Notes under the pieces: model-generated
The model's database searches: none
The model's input: the letters and a program-made list of their open reading frames with translations, nothing else
What the model was told of the DNA's origin: nothing
Position numbers and translations under genes: made by a program
Assembly (NCBI GenBank): GCA_900552015.1
Contig: URXY01000012.1
Coordinates: 1-40,839, forward strand
Reading direction: 5' to 3'
Length of the DNA stretch: 40,839 nucleotides
Origin: an uncultured Eubacteriales bacterium
GTDB lineage: Bacteria > Bacillota > Clostridia > Oscillospirales > Oscillospiraceae
Shown: one piece after another, positions 32,183-40,755 of the stretch
Layout: each line of letters begins with the position of its first letter
Numbering within the stretch: the stretch's first letter is position 1

Positions 32183-33568
32183 GTGAGCTTTTCCGACCTT
32201 ACGTTTCTTTTTTATTTTCTGCCGCTGTTTTTCGCGGTCTATTATATCGTTCCCTTTCGCTTCAAAAACGCGGTGCTCGTACTGGGCAGCGCCGCTTTTT
32301 ACTTTCTCGGCGCAGGGGCGCGTGACTGCCTGCTGCTCGGCGCATCCATCGTCTTCCACTACGCGCTCGCGCGCGGGATGGAGGGCCGCACGGTCCATGT
32401 GCGCAAGGCGCTGCTCGTTTTCGGCCTGTGCATCGACCTCTTCGGCCTTGTGTATTTCAAGTACGCTGCATTTCTCCTGGAAAATCTGGGCAAACTGACG
32501 GGGACGGCGTTCTCCTTTGTCGAGCTTGCGCTGCCGCTCGGCGTCAGCTTCTACCTTTTCCAGAGCGCGGGGTACCTCATCGACGTCTATCGCGGCGAGG
32601 AGGCGGAGAAAAACCTCATCGACTACGCCGCTTTCACCATCGCGTTCCCCCAGCTCACGATGGGGCCGATCTTACGCTACCGCGAATGGCGCGGCGCACT
32701 GAAGGAACGCACGATCACGCGCGAGGACATCTTTCTCGGCTTTGAGTGCTTCACCATCGGTCTTTGCTTCAAGGTTCTGCTGGCCGACCAGCTCGCGCCG
32801 CTGTGGGCCTCTCTCGAGCGCATCGGCTACGGCTATCTCTCTGCGCCGCTCGCCTGGCTCGGCGCGGCGAGCTACAGCTTGCAGCTCTACTTCGACTTTT
32901 CCGGGTATTCCCTCATGGCGATGGGTCTTGGGCAGATGCTGGGGCTGCGCGTGCCGCGCAACTTTGACCTCCCCTACACCGCCCGCTCGGTGAGCGAGTT
33001 CTACCGCCGCTGGCACATCACGCTCGGCACATGGTTTCGCGACTATGTCTACATCCCGCTCGGCGGCAGCCGCCGCGGAAAGGCGCGCACGGCGCTCGCG
33101 CTGACGGTCGTGTGGGTCTTCACCGGTCTCTGGCACGGGGCAAGCTGGAACTTTGTCCTCTGGGGCGTGATGCTGCTCGCCTTCATTCTGCTTGAAAAAT
33201 TCTGCATCGGCGGCTTTCTCAAGGAGCACAAATTTCTCTCGCACCTCTACCTGCTCTTTGTCATCCCGCAGACGTGGGTCGTCTTCCGCATCACAAAGCT
33301 CTCCGATGTCGGCGCGTATTTTTCCCGTCTGTTTCCGTTTTTCGGCACGCACAGCGCCGTTTCCGCGCAGGACGCGGTCAAGCTGCTTGCGTCCTATTGG
33401 TGGCTGCTGCTTTTGGCCATTTTTTTCTGCCTGCCGCAGCCGCGCCGCTTTTATGAAAAGCACCGCGGCTCACTTCTGCTCGACCTGCCGCTGTTTCTGC
33501 TCTTCTGGGTGTGCGTGTACTTCATCGCCACCTCGTCGGGCAACGCCTTCCTCTATTCCAGATTTTAA
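32183..33568 (+). CDS. MBOAT family O-acyltransferase (AlgI/DltB/PatA-like)
   Basis: A 461-residue multi-pass membrane acyltransferase that moves an acyl (usually acetyl) group across the membrane onto a cell-surface polymer. The start follows the family (SFSDLTFLFYFLPLF), with a GTG preceded by AGGAG; an in-frame ATG at 32141 overlaps the promoter and is not used. Key motifs are PLGVSFYLFQSAGYLID, FPQLTMGPILRY, SVSEFYRRWHITLGTWFRDY and the catalytic-histidine segment GLWHGASWNFVLWG. It is followed 11 bp later by an SGNH hydrolase, the usual partner in AlgI-type O-acetylation pairs. The acceptor (peptidoglycan, exopolysaccharide or teichoic acid) is unknown. Confidence 0.93.
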   Translation: MSFSDLTFLFYFLPLFFAVYYIVPFRFKNAVLVLGSAAFYFLGAGARDCLLLGASIVFHYALARGMEGRTVHVRKALLVFGLCIDLFGLVYFKYAAFLLENLGKLTGTAFSFVELALPLGVSFYLFQSAGYLIDVYRGEEAEKNLIDYAAFTIAFPQLTMGPILRYREWRGALKERTITREDIFLGFECFTIGLCFKVLLADQLAPLWASLERIGYGYLSAPLAWLGAASYSLQLYFDFSGYSLMAMGLGQMLGLRVPRNFDLPYTARSVSEFYRRWHITLGTWFRDYVYIPLGGSRRGKARTALALTVVWVFTGLWHGASWNFVLWGVMLLAFILLEKFCIGGFLKEHKFLSHLYLLFVIPQTWVVFRITKLSDVGAYFSRLFPFFGTHSAVSAQDAVKLLASYWWLLLLAIFFCLPQPRRFYEKHRGSLLLDLPLFLLFWVCVYFIATSSGNAFLYSRF

Positions 33569-33579
33569 GGAGATGCTTC

Positions 33580-34443
33580 ATGTCCTCCCGGATCCCATCC
33601 CTTCTGCTGCCGCTGTGTCTTGCGGGGGCAGTCGTGCTCAATGTCTATCCCCTGCTCGACCCCACGGGCGTGTACGGCAGCTACCTCTCTGACCTCGACG
33701 GCAAAACGCCGCCCATCGCGGCGATGGCCCTCGCAGCTTCCGATGGGGTCTACCCGTGGAGCGAGCCCAAGGCACCCGAGCCGGAGCCCGTCCCCGACCC
33801 CGAGCCGCTTCCGGACCCTGAACCGAAACCGGAACCCGAGCCCGAACCGGAGGAGCCCGCCTCCCCCTTCACCACGGTGGACGCGAGCTACTTTGACGAT
33901 GCGCTCTTCATCGGCGACTCGCACACCGACGGCTTCAAGGACTATGCGGGTCTCAACAACGCCGATTACCTCTGCCACAACGGCCTGACGGTCTGGTCGG
34001 CGGTCGAAAAGGCGGAGTTCCCCGGCAAGCAGACGCTTGCGCAGGCGCTCTCCGGCAAGCACTACGGCAAAATTTACCTGATGCTCGGCATCAACGAGCT
34101 CGGCACCGGCACGGCGGAGAGCTGGGCCGCACAGTACAAGGTCCTGCTCGACGAAGTGCGCGAGCTCCAGCCTGACGCCATCATCTTCCTGCAGGCCATC
34201 TTCCACACGACGCAGGAAAAGTCCGACGCGACGTTCTTCAAGAATTCGACCATCGACGCGCGCAATGCCGAGCTACAGAAGCTCGCCGACAACGAGACGG
34301 TCTTCTACATCGACTGCAATCCAGTCTTTGACGACGACACTGGTGCGCTGACACCTGAATACTCCGGCGACGGCGTCCACGTCAAGGCCCCCTACTACAC
34401 GATGTGGAGGGACTACCTCTTCCAGTTCGGCGTCGTTAGATAG
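33580..34443 (+). CDS. SGNH/GDSL-type hydrolase or acetyltransferase, membrane-anchored
   Basis: A 287-residue protein with an N-terminal membrane anchor (about residues 6-24), an extracellular Pro/Glu/Asp-rich stretch (about 62-95, repeated PEPEP and PDPEP units) and an SGNH domain. The domain has the nucleophile motif FIGDSHTDG, the block MLGINELGTG and the C-terminal GDGVHV holding the Asp and His. Start ATG 33580 with AAGGAG overlapping the MBOAT stop. In such pairs the MBOAT protein passes the acyl group outwards and the SGNH protein transfers it to, or removes it from, the polymer. Confidence 0.88.
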   Translation: MSSRIPSLLLPLCLAGAVVLNVYPLLDPTGVYGSYLSDLDGKTPPIAAMALAASDGVYPWSEPKAPEPEPVPDPEPLPDPEPKPEPEPEPEEPASPFTTVDASYFDDALFIGDSHTDGFKDYAGLNNADYLCHNGLTVWSAVEKAEFPGKQTLAQALSGKHYGKIYLMLGINELGTGTAESWAAQYKVLLDEVRELQPDAIIFLQAIFHTTQEKSDATFFKNSTIDARNAELQKLADNETVFYIDCNPVFDDDTGALTPEYSGDGVHVKAPYYTMWRDYLFQFGVVR

Positions 34444-34476
34444 CTCAAAGAAAGCGGCTTCGCCGCTTTCTTTGAG
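34444..34476 (+). terminator. Terminator-like hairpin after the SGNH gene
   Basis: A perfect 15-bp stem (34444-34458 with 34462-34476), loop TTC, starting directly at the stop codon. The U-run is poor (AAAGTTTCG), so it may end transcription only partly or protect the 3' end. Confidence 0.6.
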
Positions 34477-34538
34477 AAAGTTTCGTGCGCTCTGCGCCGT
34501 GCGCGGCGTAAAACTCTGCGAGGCTCTTTATTTACACG

Positions 34539-34571
34539 AAAAAGGAACCGCTCTTCGAGCGGTTCCTTTTT
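34539..34571 (-). terminator. Terminator of pckG
   Basis: A perfect 15-bp stem (34539-34553 with 34557-34571), loop TTC, with an A-run on the left that gives a T-run on the minus strand. It can also stop plus-strand read-through because the right arm ends in TTTTTT. Confidence 0.85.
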
Positions 34572-34585
34572 TGCATTGCTTCGTT

Positions 34586-36373
34586 TTATTCGTGCTTGAC
34601 CTTATAGCCGCGGTTCAATCTCATTTCGAGCGCGTCGAGCTCTTCGTAGAGCTCAGGCGGCACCTTGCCGATCTTCTCGTAATACTCACGCGCGTCCTCG
34701 CACTCCTGGAGCCAGAGCTCGCGGTCGACCGAGAGCAGGCGGCGCATGTCATACATCGACATTTCAAGCCCCTCCATGTCGATATCGTGGGTGTTGGGCT
34801 CGTAGCCGAGCGCGGTCTCTGCCGCGCCGATCTCATCGTCGGCGCGCGAGATGATCCACTGTAAAACACGCATATTGTCGCCAAAGCCGGGCCAGGCGAA
34901 GTTGCCGTCCTCGTCGGTGCGGAACCAGTTGACGTTGAAGATCTTCGGCGGCTTGGGGATCTTCTTGCCCATGTCGAGCCAGTGCTGCCAGTAGTCGCCC
35001 ATATGGTAGCCGCAGAACGGCAGCATCGCCATCGGGTCGCGGCGCACAACGCCGACACGGCCCGTCGCCGCGGCGGTGGTCTCCGACGCCATGATCGAGC
35101 CGATAAACACGCCGTGCTGCCAGTTGAAGGACTGGTAGACCAGCGGCGCGGTCTTCGCGCGGCGGCCGCCAAAGACAATGGCACTGATGGGCACGCCCTC
35201 GGGATTGTCAAACTCGGGGCTCAGGCAGGGGCAGTTGCGCGCGGGCGCGGTGAAGCGGCTGTTGGGGTGCGCGGCCTTTTCGGGGCTCTGCGGCGTCCAG
35301 GGACGGCCGCGCCAGTCGATGGCGCGCGCGGGCGGCGTCTTGTTGAGGCCCTCCCACCAGACGGTGTTGTCGCTGAGGTCGAGCGCGACGTTCGTAAAGA
35401 TCGTGTCCTTGTGCGTGGAGATGAGCGCGTTGGGGTTCGACTTCATGGATGTGCCGGGCGCAACGCCGAAAAAGCCGTTTTCGGGGTTCACGGCCCAGAG
35501 TCTGCCGTCCTTGCCGACGCGCAGCCACGCAATATCGTCGCCCACGCACCAGACGCGCCAGCCCCACCGCTGCAGGCCCTCGGGCGGGATGAGCATGGCG
35601 AGGTTCGTCTTGCCGCAGGCGGAGGGGAAGGCGGCAGAGATGTACTTGATCTCGCCGCGCGGGTTCTGGATGCCGAGGATGAGCATATGCTCCGCCATCC
35701 AGCCCTCCTGCCGGCCAAGGTTCGAAGCGATGCGCAGCGCAAAACACTTCTTGCCCTGCAAGACGTTTCCACCATAGTTCGAGTTCATCGAAATGATCGT
35801 GTTGTCCTGCGGGAAGTGGACGATATATTTATTCTCCTTATCGAGGTCACACTGGCAGTGCAGACCCTTGATGAAGCCCGTATCGTCGCCGAGCGCGTCG
35901 CACACGGGCTTTCCGATGCGGGTCATGATGTGCATATTGAGCACGACATAGATGGAGTCGGTCAGTTCAAAGCCGTATTTGGCGAACGGCGAGCCGATGA
36001 TGGACATGGAGTACGGGATGATGTACATGGTGCGGCCCTTATAGGCGCCGTCGGCCAGAGCGTACATTTTTTCATACATTTCCTTGGGCTCTACCCAGTG
36101 GTTCGTGGGGCCTGCGTCCTCTTCCCTTTCACAGCAGATGAACGTGCGGTCCTCCACACGCGCCACGTCGTCGGGGTCGGTGCGGTGCAGATAGCATCCC
36201 GGGAGCTTGTCCGGGTTGAGCTTGATGAGGATACCCTCCTTGACGGCCTGCTCGCGCAGCGCGTCGAGCTGTTCCTCTTCCCCCGTGATCCAGACAATGT
36301 TGTCCGGCTTGGTGATGGCGGTCATTTCGTCGATCCACGACAAAACGGCCTTGTTGTTCGTCAAATTCGTCAT
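34586..36373 (-). CDS. pckG: Phosphoenolpyruvate carboxykinase (GTP)
   Basis: A 595-residue GTP-type PEP carboxykinase interconverting oxaloacetate and PEP, used in gluconeogenesis or, in many anaerobes, in CO2 fixation to oxaloacetate. Motifs present are IIGSPFAKYGFELTDS, the kinase P-loop FPSACGKTN (249-257), ENGFFGVAPGTS and FGGRRAKTAPLVYQ. The length is normal. The start ATG has GAGGG upstream and its own promoter lies about 150 bp upstream. Single-gene unit between two hairpins. Confidence 0.97.
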   Translation of the reverse strand: MTNLTNNKAVLSWIDEMTAITKPDNIVWITGEEEQLDALREQAVKEGILIKLNPDKLPGCYLHRTDPDDVARVEDRTFICCEREEDAGPTNHWVEPKEMYEKMYALADGAYKGRTMYIIPYSMSIIGSPFAKYGFELTDSIYVVLNMHIMTRIGKPVCDALGDDTGFIKGLHCQCDLDKENKYIVHFPQDNTIISMNSNYGGNVLQGKKCFALRIASNLGRQEGWMAEHMLILGIQNPRGEIKYISAAFPSACGKTNLAMLIPPEGLQRWGWRVWCVGDDIAWLRVGKDGRLWAVNPENGFFGVAPGTSMKSNPNALISTHKDTIFTNVALDLSDNTVWWEGLNKTPPARAIDWRGRPWTPQSPEKAAHPNSRFTAPARNCPCLSPEFDNPEGVPISAIVFGGRRAKTAPLVYQSFNWQHGVFIGSIMASETTAAATGRVGVVRRDPMAMLPFCGYHMGDYWQHWLDMGKKIPKPPKIFNVNWFRTDEDGNFAWPGFGDNMRVLQWIISRADDEIGAAETALGYEPNTHDIDMEGLEMSMYDMRRLLSVDRELWLQECEDAREYYEKIGKVPPELYEELDALEMRLNRGYKVKHE

Positions 36374-36525
36374 TGTTCTTTCCCTCGTAGCATGTGTTCA
36401 CGGCACAAGGAAGATTTTTTTGCACCGCGTCTTGTGTGGTGTGCTGTGCCGCTTTGGGGCGGCAGGGAGCTAACCGATGCACAGGAAAAATGGCTGCTAT
36501 TGAGTTTGACTCCTTTCTGCCGAAA

Positions 36526-36570
36526 ATTGTAGCAGAATGTCTTATCAATAGCAACCATATGGTTTATCAA
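36526..36570 (-). promoter_or_regulatory. pckG promoter with overlapping palindrome and direct repeats
   Basis: On the minus strand TTGCTA (36554-36549), a 17-base spacer, then TACAAT (36531-36526). The 12-bp perfect palindrome AACCATATGGTT (36553-36564) overlaps the upstream edge of the -35. TTATCAA occurs at 36542-36548 and 36564-36570, 22 bp apart. This is a likely regulator site. The 150-base leader to pckG shows no clear riboswitch. Confidence 0.55.
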
Positions 36571-36596
36571 TTTTTTGAATAGATACTTCTGTGCTG

Positions 36597-37457
36597 TCAC
36601 AGTAATGCGGCGATCACGGCGGACAGCGCGGCGAATTCACTGAGCCCCAGCCGCTCGCCGCGGATGTTGGCCTCTAAACCGCAGGACGTGACCGCCTGCG
36701 TGACCTGCTCTTTTGTGAGCTGGCTGCCGAACGCCGTCATCAGGCTGTTGACAAGCGTCTTGCGCCGCAGGGCGAACGCGGCGTACACCACGCGGAAGAA
36801 GAACTTCTCGTCCTCGACCTCGACCGGAGGCTCCCTGCGCACGACGGCGCGCAGCACGGCGGACGTGACCTTCGGCTGCGGCTCGAAGCACTCGCGCGGC
36901 ACAGCGAAAAGGTATTCCGGCTCCGTGTAGTATTGCATGAAGACGGAGAACGCGCCGTAGGCGCTCGTGCCCGGCGCGGCGCAGAGGCGCTCGGCGACCT
37001 CCTTCTGCACCAGCACCGTGATGCTCTCGAAGCACTTCGACTCGATGAGCGCGGTGATGGCGGGCGTCGTGATGTTGTAGGGCAGGTTCGCGCACACGAT
37101 GGGCGTGAGGCCCGCGAACTTTTCTTTCACCAGCGCGGGGATGTCGGTCTTCAGAATATCGGCGGACACGACCTCAAAATTGTCGAAGCGTGCCATCGTC
37201 TCGTCCAGGATCGGCAGCAGCGTCTTGTCGAGCTCCACAGAGACGACCTTGCCCGCACGCTCGCAGAGCTCGTGGCTCAGTGCGCCGATGCCGGGACCGA
37301 TCTCGAGCACGCCGTTTTGTTCGCCCGCGCGTGAGCTCTCGGCGATCTCATAGGGGATGGCGGGGTCGATGAGGAAGTTCTGCCCCATGGACTTTGAAAA
37401 ATGAAAACCGTGGCGCTTTAAAAGCGTCTCGATGGCGGCTTTGTCGTTGCGTTCCAT
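36597..37457 (-). CDS. rsmA: 16S rRNA (adenine1518-N6/adenine1519-N6)-dimethyltransferase
   Basis: A 286-residue KsgA/RsmA enzyme that dimethylates two adjacent adenines in the 3'-terminal helix of 16S rRNA, a late step in small-subunit assembly. It shows KSMGQNFL (23-29), the SAM motif LEIGPGIG (51-58) and the target-base motif NLPYNITTP (124-132), with a C-terminal helical domain. I chose ATG 37457, preceded by AAGGGA; the longer open frame upstream runs through the antisense of the neighbouring exporter gene. A TGGTAGAAT extended -10 lies near 37509 on the minus strand. Confidence 0.95.
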   Translation of the reverse strand: MERNDKAAIETLLKRHGFHFSKSMGQNFLIDPAIPYEIAESSRAGEQNGVLEIGPGIGALSHELCERAGKVVSVELDKTLLPILDETMARFDNFEVVSADILKTDIPALVKEKFAGLTPIVCANLPYNITTPAITALIESKCFESITVLVQKEVAERLCAAPGTSAYGAFSVFMQYYTEPEYLFAVPRECFEPQPKVTSAVLRAVVRREPPVEVEDEKFFFRVVYAAFALRRKTLVNSLMTAFGSQLTKEQVTQAVTSCGLEANIRGERLGLSEFAALSAVIAALL

Positions 37458-37589
37458 AGCGTGGTCCCTTTCTGCGCACTGGGCGTAAAAAATTTGTAAA
37501 ATGATTCTACCATATTTTGCGCAAAAGAGTAGTAAAAATTTTCCCCGTGTGATAAAATGCAGAAATCTCAGAAAAAGAGGGATATTCTC

Positions 37590-38363
37590 ATGGAGCTCAC
37601 ACCGCAGATCTTGATCGTTGTTCTGCCGCTCATCTTTCTCGGCGGCTTTGTCGATTCCGTCGCCGGCGGCGGCGGACTCATCACGCTTCCCGCCTATCTG
37701 ATGGCCGGTATCCCCGCGCATCTTGCAATGGGGACGAACAAGGTCGTCAACGGCACCGGCACGGCGCTCGCCTCGTTCAAATACTTTCGCGGCGGCAAGG
37801 TCCTGCTGCGTCCCGCCATCGTCTCGGGGATCGGCGCGCTGCTCGGCGCGGCCATCGGCACAAAGATTGCTCTGCTCATCAACGAGGACATTCTGAAGAT
37901 CATGATGCTCGTCGCGCTGCCCTGCGCGGCGATCCTGCTGATGCTCAAAAAGGACTTCGGCAAGGAAAATGACGCACCCGCGCGCGAGTACACGCCGCAG
38001 CAGGAGCTGACGCGCGCCGCGCTCATCGGTTTGGGTCTTGGCTGCTATGACGGGCTCATCGGCCCGGGCACGGGCACGTTTATGATCATGGCGTTTACGA
38101 TGGCACTTTCGATGGACCTCCTCACGGCGTCGGGCTGCGCGAAGATCGCAAACCTCTGCTCCAACGTCGCCTCGGCGGTGCTGTTCATCTTCAGCGGCAA
38201 GGTCTGGTGGCTGCTGGCGCTCCCCGCGGCGGCCTGCAATATGCTGGGCGCCTACTGCGGCGCGCGCTACGCCATGAAGGGCGGCAGCAAGCGCGTGCGC
38301 GGCATGATCTTCGTCGTGCTGGGGCTCCTCTTCATCAAGATGGGCTATGAGCTGCTGTTCTGA
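37590..38363 (+). CDS. TauE/SafE family sulfite/sulfonate exporter-like permease (TSUP)
   Basis: A 257-residue membrane protein of the TSUP family, which exports or imports sulfite, sulfonates or other small organic anions. Two related halves are visible, beginning GGFVDSVAGGGGLITLPAYL and later GLGCYDGLIGPGTGTFMIM, with about eight helices. I prefer ATG 37590 (AGAGGG eight bases upstream) over the ATG at 37557, which lacks a ribosome site. It is divergent from rsmA and alone in its transcription unit. The substrate is not predictable. Confidence 0.9.
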   Translation: MELTPQILIVVLPLIFLGGFVDSVAGGGGLITLPAYLMAGIPAHLAMGTNKVVNGTGTALASFKYFRGGKVLLRPAIVSGIGALLGAAIGTKIALLINEDILKIMMLVALPCAAILLMLKKDFGKENDAPAREYTPQQELTRAALIGLGLGCYDGLIGPGTGTFMIMAFTMALSMDLLTASGCAKIANLCSNVASAVLFIFSGKVWWLLALPAAACNMLGAYCGARYAMKGGSKRVRGMIFVVLGLLFIKMGYELLF

Positions 38364-38380
38364 CCGTGATATCGAATGAG

Positions 38381-38408
38381 AAAGGCGGTGCCGTCGGCGC
38401 CGCCTTTT
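38381..38408. terminator. Terminator between the TSUP gene and the DUF3841 genes
   Basis: A 12-bp stem (38381-38392 with 38396-38407, one G-U pair), GTC loop, ending TTTT. It can serve both converging genes. Confidence 0.75.
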
Positions 38409-38409
38409 G

Positions 38410-38949
38410 CTATTCCTCCGCGACCCATTCACGGCGGATGGTCCACACCGCGCCCTGAAGCTGCGCAGGCGCAAGGCCCTCGATGGCCTTCGGGTCGAGC
38501 AGCTTTTCCCAGCTCGCGAGCAGTCTCTCCCGCTCCTCGGGGTAAAAGCGCGAGGTCATGATCTCGTAGCCTGTCAGGCCGCGTTCCTTGAGCTCACGCT
38601 CAAAACGCGCGTTCTCTTCTTCCGTCTCGCCGAGGTATCGGAGCTGCAAAATGCGCGTCCACCAAGCGCGCGGAAAGAGCAGCAGCTCGGCACGCGGCAC
38701 GTCGAGCGACAGAAACGTCTCCGAGCGCGGCAGGCCCGCCGGGTCGGGCGAGACCCAGTACGGCAGCTCCGCACCTGCGGGCTTCGGCACAAGGGCTTCG
38801 CCCTTTTCCGCAAGGTAGCGGTAGGCAACGAGAAAACCGTCCGCGCACTCGCCGTACTTTTTGCGGATGTAACGCTCGCGGCAGAAGCACTGCCCGTTCT
38901 TCTCGAGCTCTTCGATGACCGGCGCGGTCTGCGCGGCATACACCCTCAC
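38410..38949 (-). CDS. DUF3841 domain-containing protein (second of tandem pair)
   Basis: A 179-residue cytoplasmic protein homologous along its whole length to the product of the gene just upstream. It begins RVYAAQTAPVIEELEKNG and contains the family blocks YRYLAEKG, LSLDVPRAELLLFP, ILQLRYLGETEEEN and MTSRFYPEERERLLASWEKL. I chose the GTG at 38949 because it aligns with the start of the paralogue and overlaps its stop (GTGA). An ATG at 38970 (11 bases after GGGAG) is a real alternative. DUF3841 proteins have no known function. Confidence 0.75.
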   Translation of the reverse strand: MRVYAAQTAPVIEELEKNGQCFCRERYIRKKYGECADGFLVAYRYLAEKGEALVPKPAGAELPYWVSPDPAGLPRSETFLSLDVPRAELLLFPRAWWTRILQLRYLGETEEENARFERELKERGLTGYEIMTSRFYPEERERLLASWEKLLDPKAIEGLAPAQLQGAVWTIRREWVAEE

Positions 38950-39494
38950 TGTTCCACTGCGATCAGCCATTCTTTTCTCAGCTCCCATGTCGTTCCGTAG
39001 CACGAGTCGTTGCCGAGCGAAACGGAAGGGTCAAAGAGCCGTTCCCAGCTCGCCATGATCTCGCGCTTGCATTCGGGGTAAAAGCGGGACATGCAGGCCT
39101 GCGCGTCGCTCAGGCCCAGTGCGTTCATCTCCCTGTGGTGGCGCGATGCGTCTGCTTCGTCCCTCGGAAGGTAGGCAAAGTTCAGTATCGCGCCCCATTT
39201 GGCGATGTTCACCGGCGCGATGCGTTCGTCCGGTATTTCGAGCTCCAGCAGCACGGTCTCCCCGTTCGCGAGCATCGCCGCACTCTTCTCGTACGAGAGC
39301 CAGACAAGGCCCTCGGCATCCTTGGGCCGCTGCGCGCGCAGCGGATGGTGCGCACTCAGCCAGTCGTAGGCCTCCAGCACGAGCGGCGCGTGTTCTCCAA
39401 GGTCCAGATAAACGCCGCCGCGCCCCGCGGCATAGCGTCCATGCGCGTTCAGCTCATCGAGCACACTTTTGTGCTGCCTGGTCCATACCCGCAT
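38946..39494 (-). CDS. DUF3841 domain-containing protein (first of tandem pair)
   Basis: A 182-residue cytoplasmic protein with the DUF3841 pattern: RVWTRQHKSVLDELNAHGRY at the start, YDWLSAHHPL, LLELEIPDERI, ILNFAYLPRDEADAS and MSRFYPECKREIMASWERLFDP. The start ATG has AAAGGAGG eight bases upstream; the frame open to 39545 is not needed. It is followed with a four-base overlap by a diverged paralogue. Their function is unknown. The pair may be a local duplication. Confidence 0.82.
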   Translation of the reverse strand: MRVWTRQHKSVLDELNAHGRYAAGRGGVYLDLGEHAPLVLEAYDWLSAHHPLRAQRPKDAEGLVWLSYEKSAAMLANGETVLLELEIPDERIAPVNIAKWGAILNFAYLPRDEADASRHHREMNALGLSDAQACMSRFYPECKREIMASWERLFDPSVSLGNDSCYGTTWELRKEWLIAVEQ

Positions 39495-39561
39495 TGATCC
39501 CGCCTCCTTTTTCTCCACCTTACCATGTCCGCAGGAAAAAGGCAAGCCGCACAGACAGCAA

Positions 39562-39587
39562 AAAAGGCACCCATACGGGTGCCTTTT
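39562..39587 (-). terminator. Terminator of the G5/3D-domain gene
   Basis: An 11-bp stem (39562-39572 with 39577-39587), loop ATAC; on the minus strand it is followed by a run of T. Located 13 bp past the stop. Confidence 0.8.
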
Positions 39588-39599
39588 CCTGTTTCGTTC

Positions 39600-40619
39600 T
39601 CAGTCGAGGAAGTAGACCGTCGAGTTCTTCTGGCGGCCGAACTGCTTGCACTCCTGATAGGAGTTCATATAGAGGTCGAGCGCTGTGCCGCGCACACCGG
39701 TATCCTCGGCAACGGCGTTGCCATAGGTATAGCCCGACGAGCCGACGACGAACATCTCGGTGCCAAGCGCAATGACGCTCTTATCCACCGCAACGGTGCC
39801 GACGTGGACCGTCGTGCCTGTGGCCGTTCTCGTGCCCACGCCGCCGTAGCCCGCGGTATAGGCCGTGCAGGTGACCTTCATGGAGCCCGTGAAGTGGACG
39901 GAATCGCCGGACTTCATCAGAAGGTAGCCGCTGCCGTCGCTCTCGGTGACAACGGACTTGATCGTGTCGCCGCTCTGCGCCTTGTCGACGAGCGTGCCGA
40001 CATAGCTGATCTCAGCGACGGAGGTATCGTTCTTCTCCTCCACCGCCTGACGGGAAACGAACTGGCCGTCGGCGTACACGACCTCGTAAACGACGTTGCG
40101 TGTGCCGTCGATGCCCTGCTGCACGACCTGCGTCTCGCCCTTGGGGATGCGGTAGGACGTGCTCGTCAGCACAGCATGCTCGGATGCCTCGGTGACGGTC
40201 TCATAGTAGGTGAAGTCGGAACCGACGGTGATCTGGACCGCTTCGTCCGACACGTCGACCAGCACCATCTCGAGCGGGCTGATCGTGATCTGCAGGCGGC
40301 GCAGCAGTGCGCTGACGCTCTCGCCCGCACGCGTGGTGGCGTACTCGGTATTGCTGCCGTGCGTCACGGTCACCTTTTCGCCGGCAGGGAGCGTGACTTC
40401 CGCGTCATCGCTCTGCGCGCCGGTGACGATGACGCGCTCCTGCGGGATCGCCGTCGTGCCGTCCAGCACGCTGACCGTGTCGCCGTCGGCGATGAGATAC
40501 AGCGCGTCAGCCCGCAGCTCGGGCGAACTGTTCAGCAGCATCACCGCGGCAAAGAGCACGAAAAACATCGCTCTTCTGCATCGCTGGGCTGTGAACATCT
40601 CTTTCAAAAACTTCAGCAT
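39600..40619 (-). CDS. G5 and 3D domain-containing cell-wall protein (YabE/Rpf-like)
   Basis: A 339-residue exported protein. An N-terminal membrane segment (about 17-31) is followed by ubiquitin-like DUF348 segments (DGTTAIPQERVIVTG; TYYETVTEASEHAVL), a G5-type domain (about 160-245, IPKGETQVVQQGIDG) and a C-terminal 3D domain (about 258-339). The latter carries the three conserved aspartates in VDKSVIALGTEMFV, AEDTG and ALDLYM. The 3D domain is related to lytic transglycosylase MltA and to Rpf/YabE/YocH-type peptidoglycan-active proteins. I chose ATG 40619, preceded by AAAGGAG; the upstream extension of the open frame crosses the promoter. Confidence 0.92.
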   Translation of the reverse strand: MLKFLKEMFTAQRCRRAMFFVLFAAVMLLNSSPELRADALYLIADGDTVSVLDGTTAIPQERVIVTGAQSDDAEVTLPAGEKVTVTHGSNTEYATTRAGESVSALLRRLQITISPLEMVLVDVSDEAVQITVGSDFTYYETVTEASEHAVLTSTSYRIPKGETQVVQQGIDGTRNVVYEVVYADGQFVSRQAVEEKNDTSVAEISYVGTLVDKAQSGDTIKSVVTESDGSGYLLMKSGDSVHFTGSMKVTCTAYTAGYGGVGTRTATGTTVHVGTVAVDKSVIALGTEMFVVGSSGYTYGNAVAEDTGVRGTALDLYMNSYQECKQFGRQKNSTVYFLD

Positions 40620-40693
40620 TAGATACTCCTTTTTTCGCGGCGTGAGCCGCCGCAGCTTCGCGCACCGGGGAATGCGCTGTGTCCCGGAAAAGA

Positions 40694-40755
40694 TTACAAA
40701 TTGTAACTTTTCCAAAACTTGCAGGCAGTATACCGCGCAAAAAAAGATTTGTCAA
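40694..40755 (-). promoter_or_regulatory. Promoter of the G5/3D gene with a leader palindrome
   Basis: On the minus strand a perfect TTGACA (40755-40750), a 17-base spacer, then TATACT (40732-40727). The palindrome TTACAA-A-TTGTAA (40694-40706) lies about 15 bases past the predicted start point, where a bound protein could block elongation. Confidence 0.75.

Noticed and set aside
37458..38474. N-terminal extension of rsmA to about 625 residues
   Set aside because: The extension is antisense of the TSUP exporter gene; RsmA proteins start at the MERNDKAA region, where a ribosome site is present.
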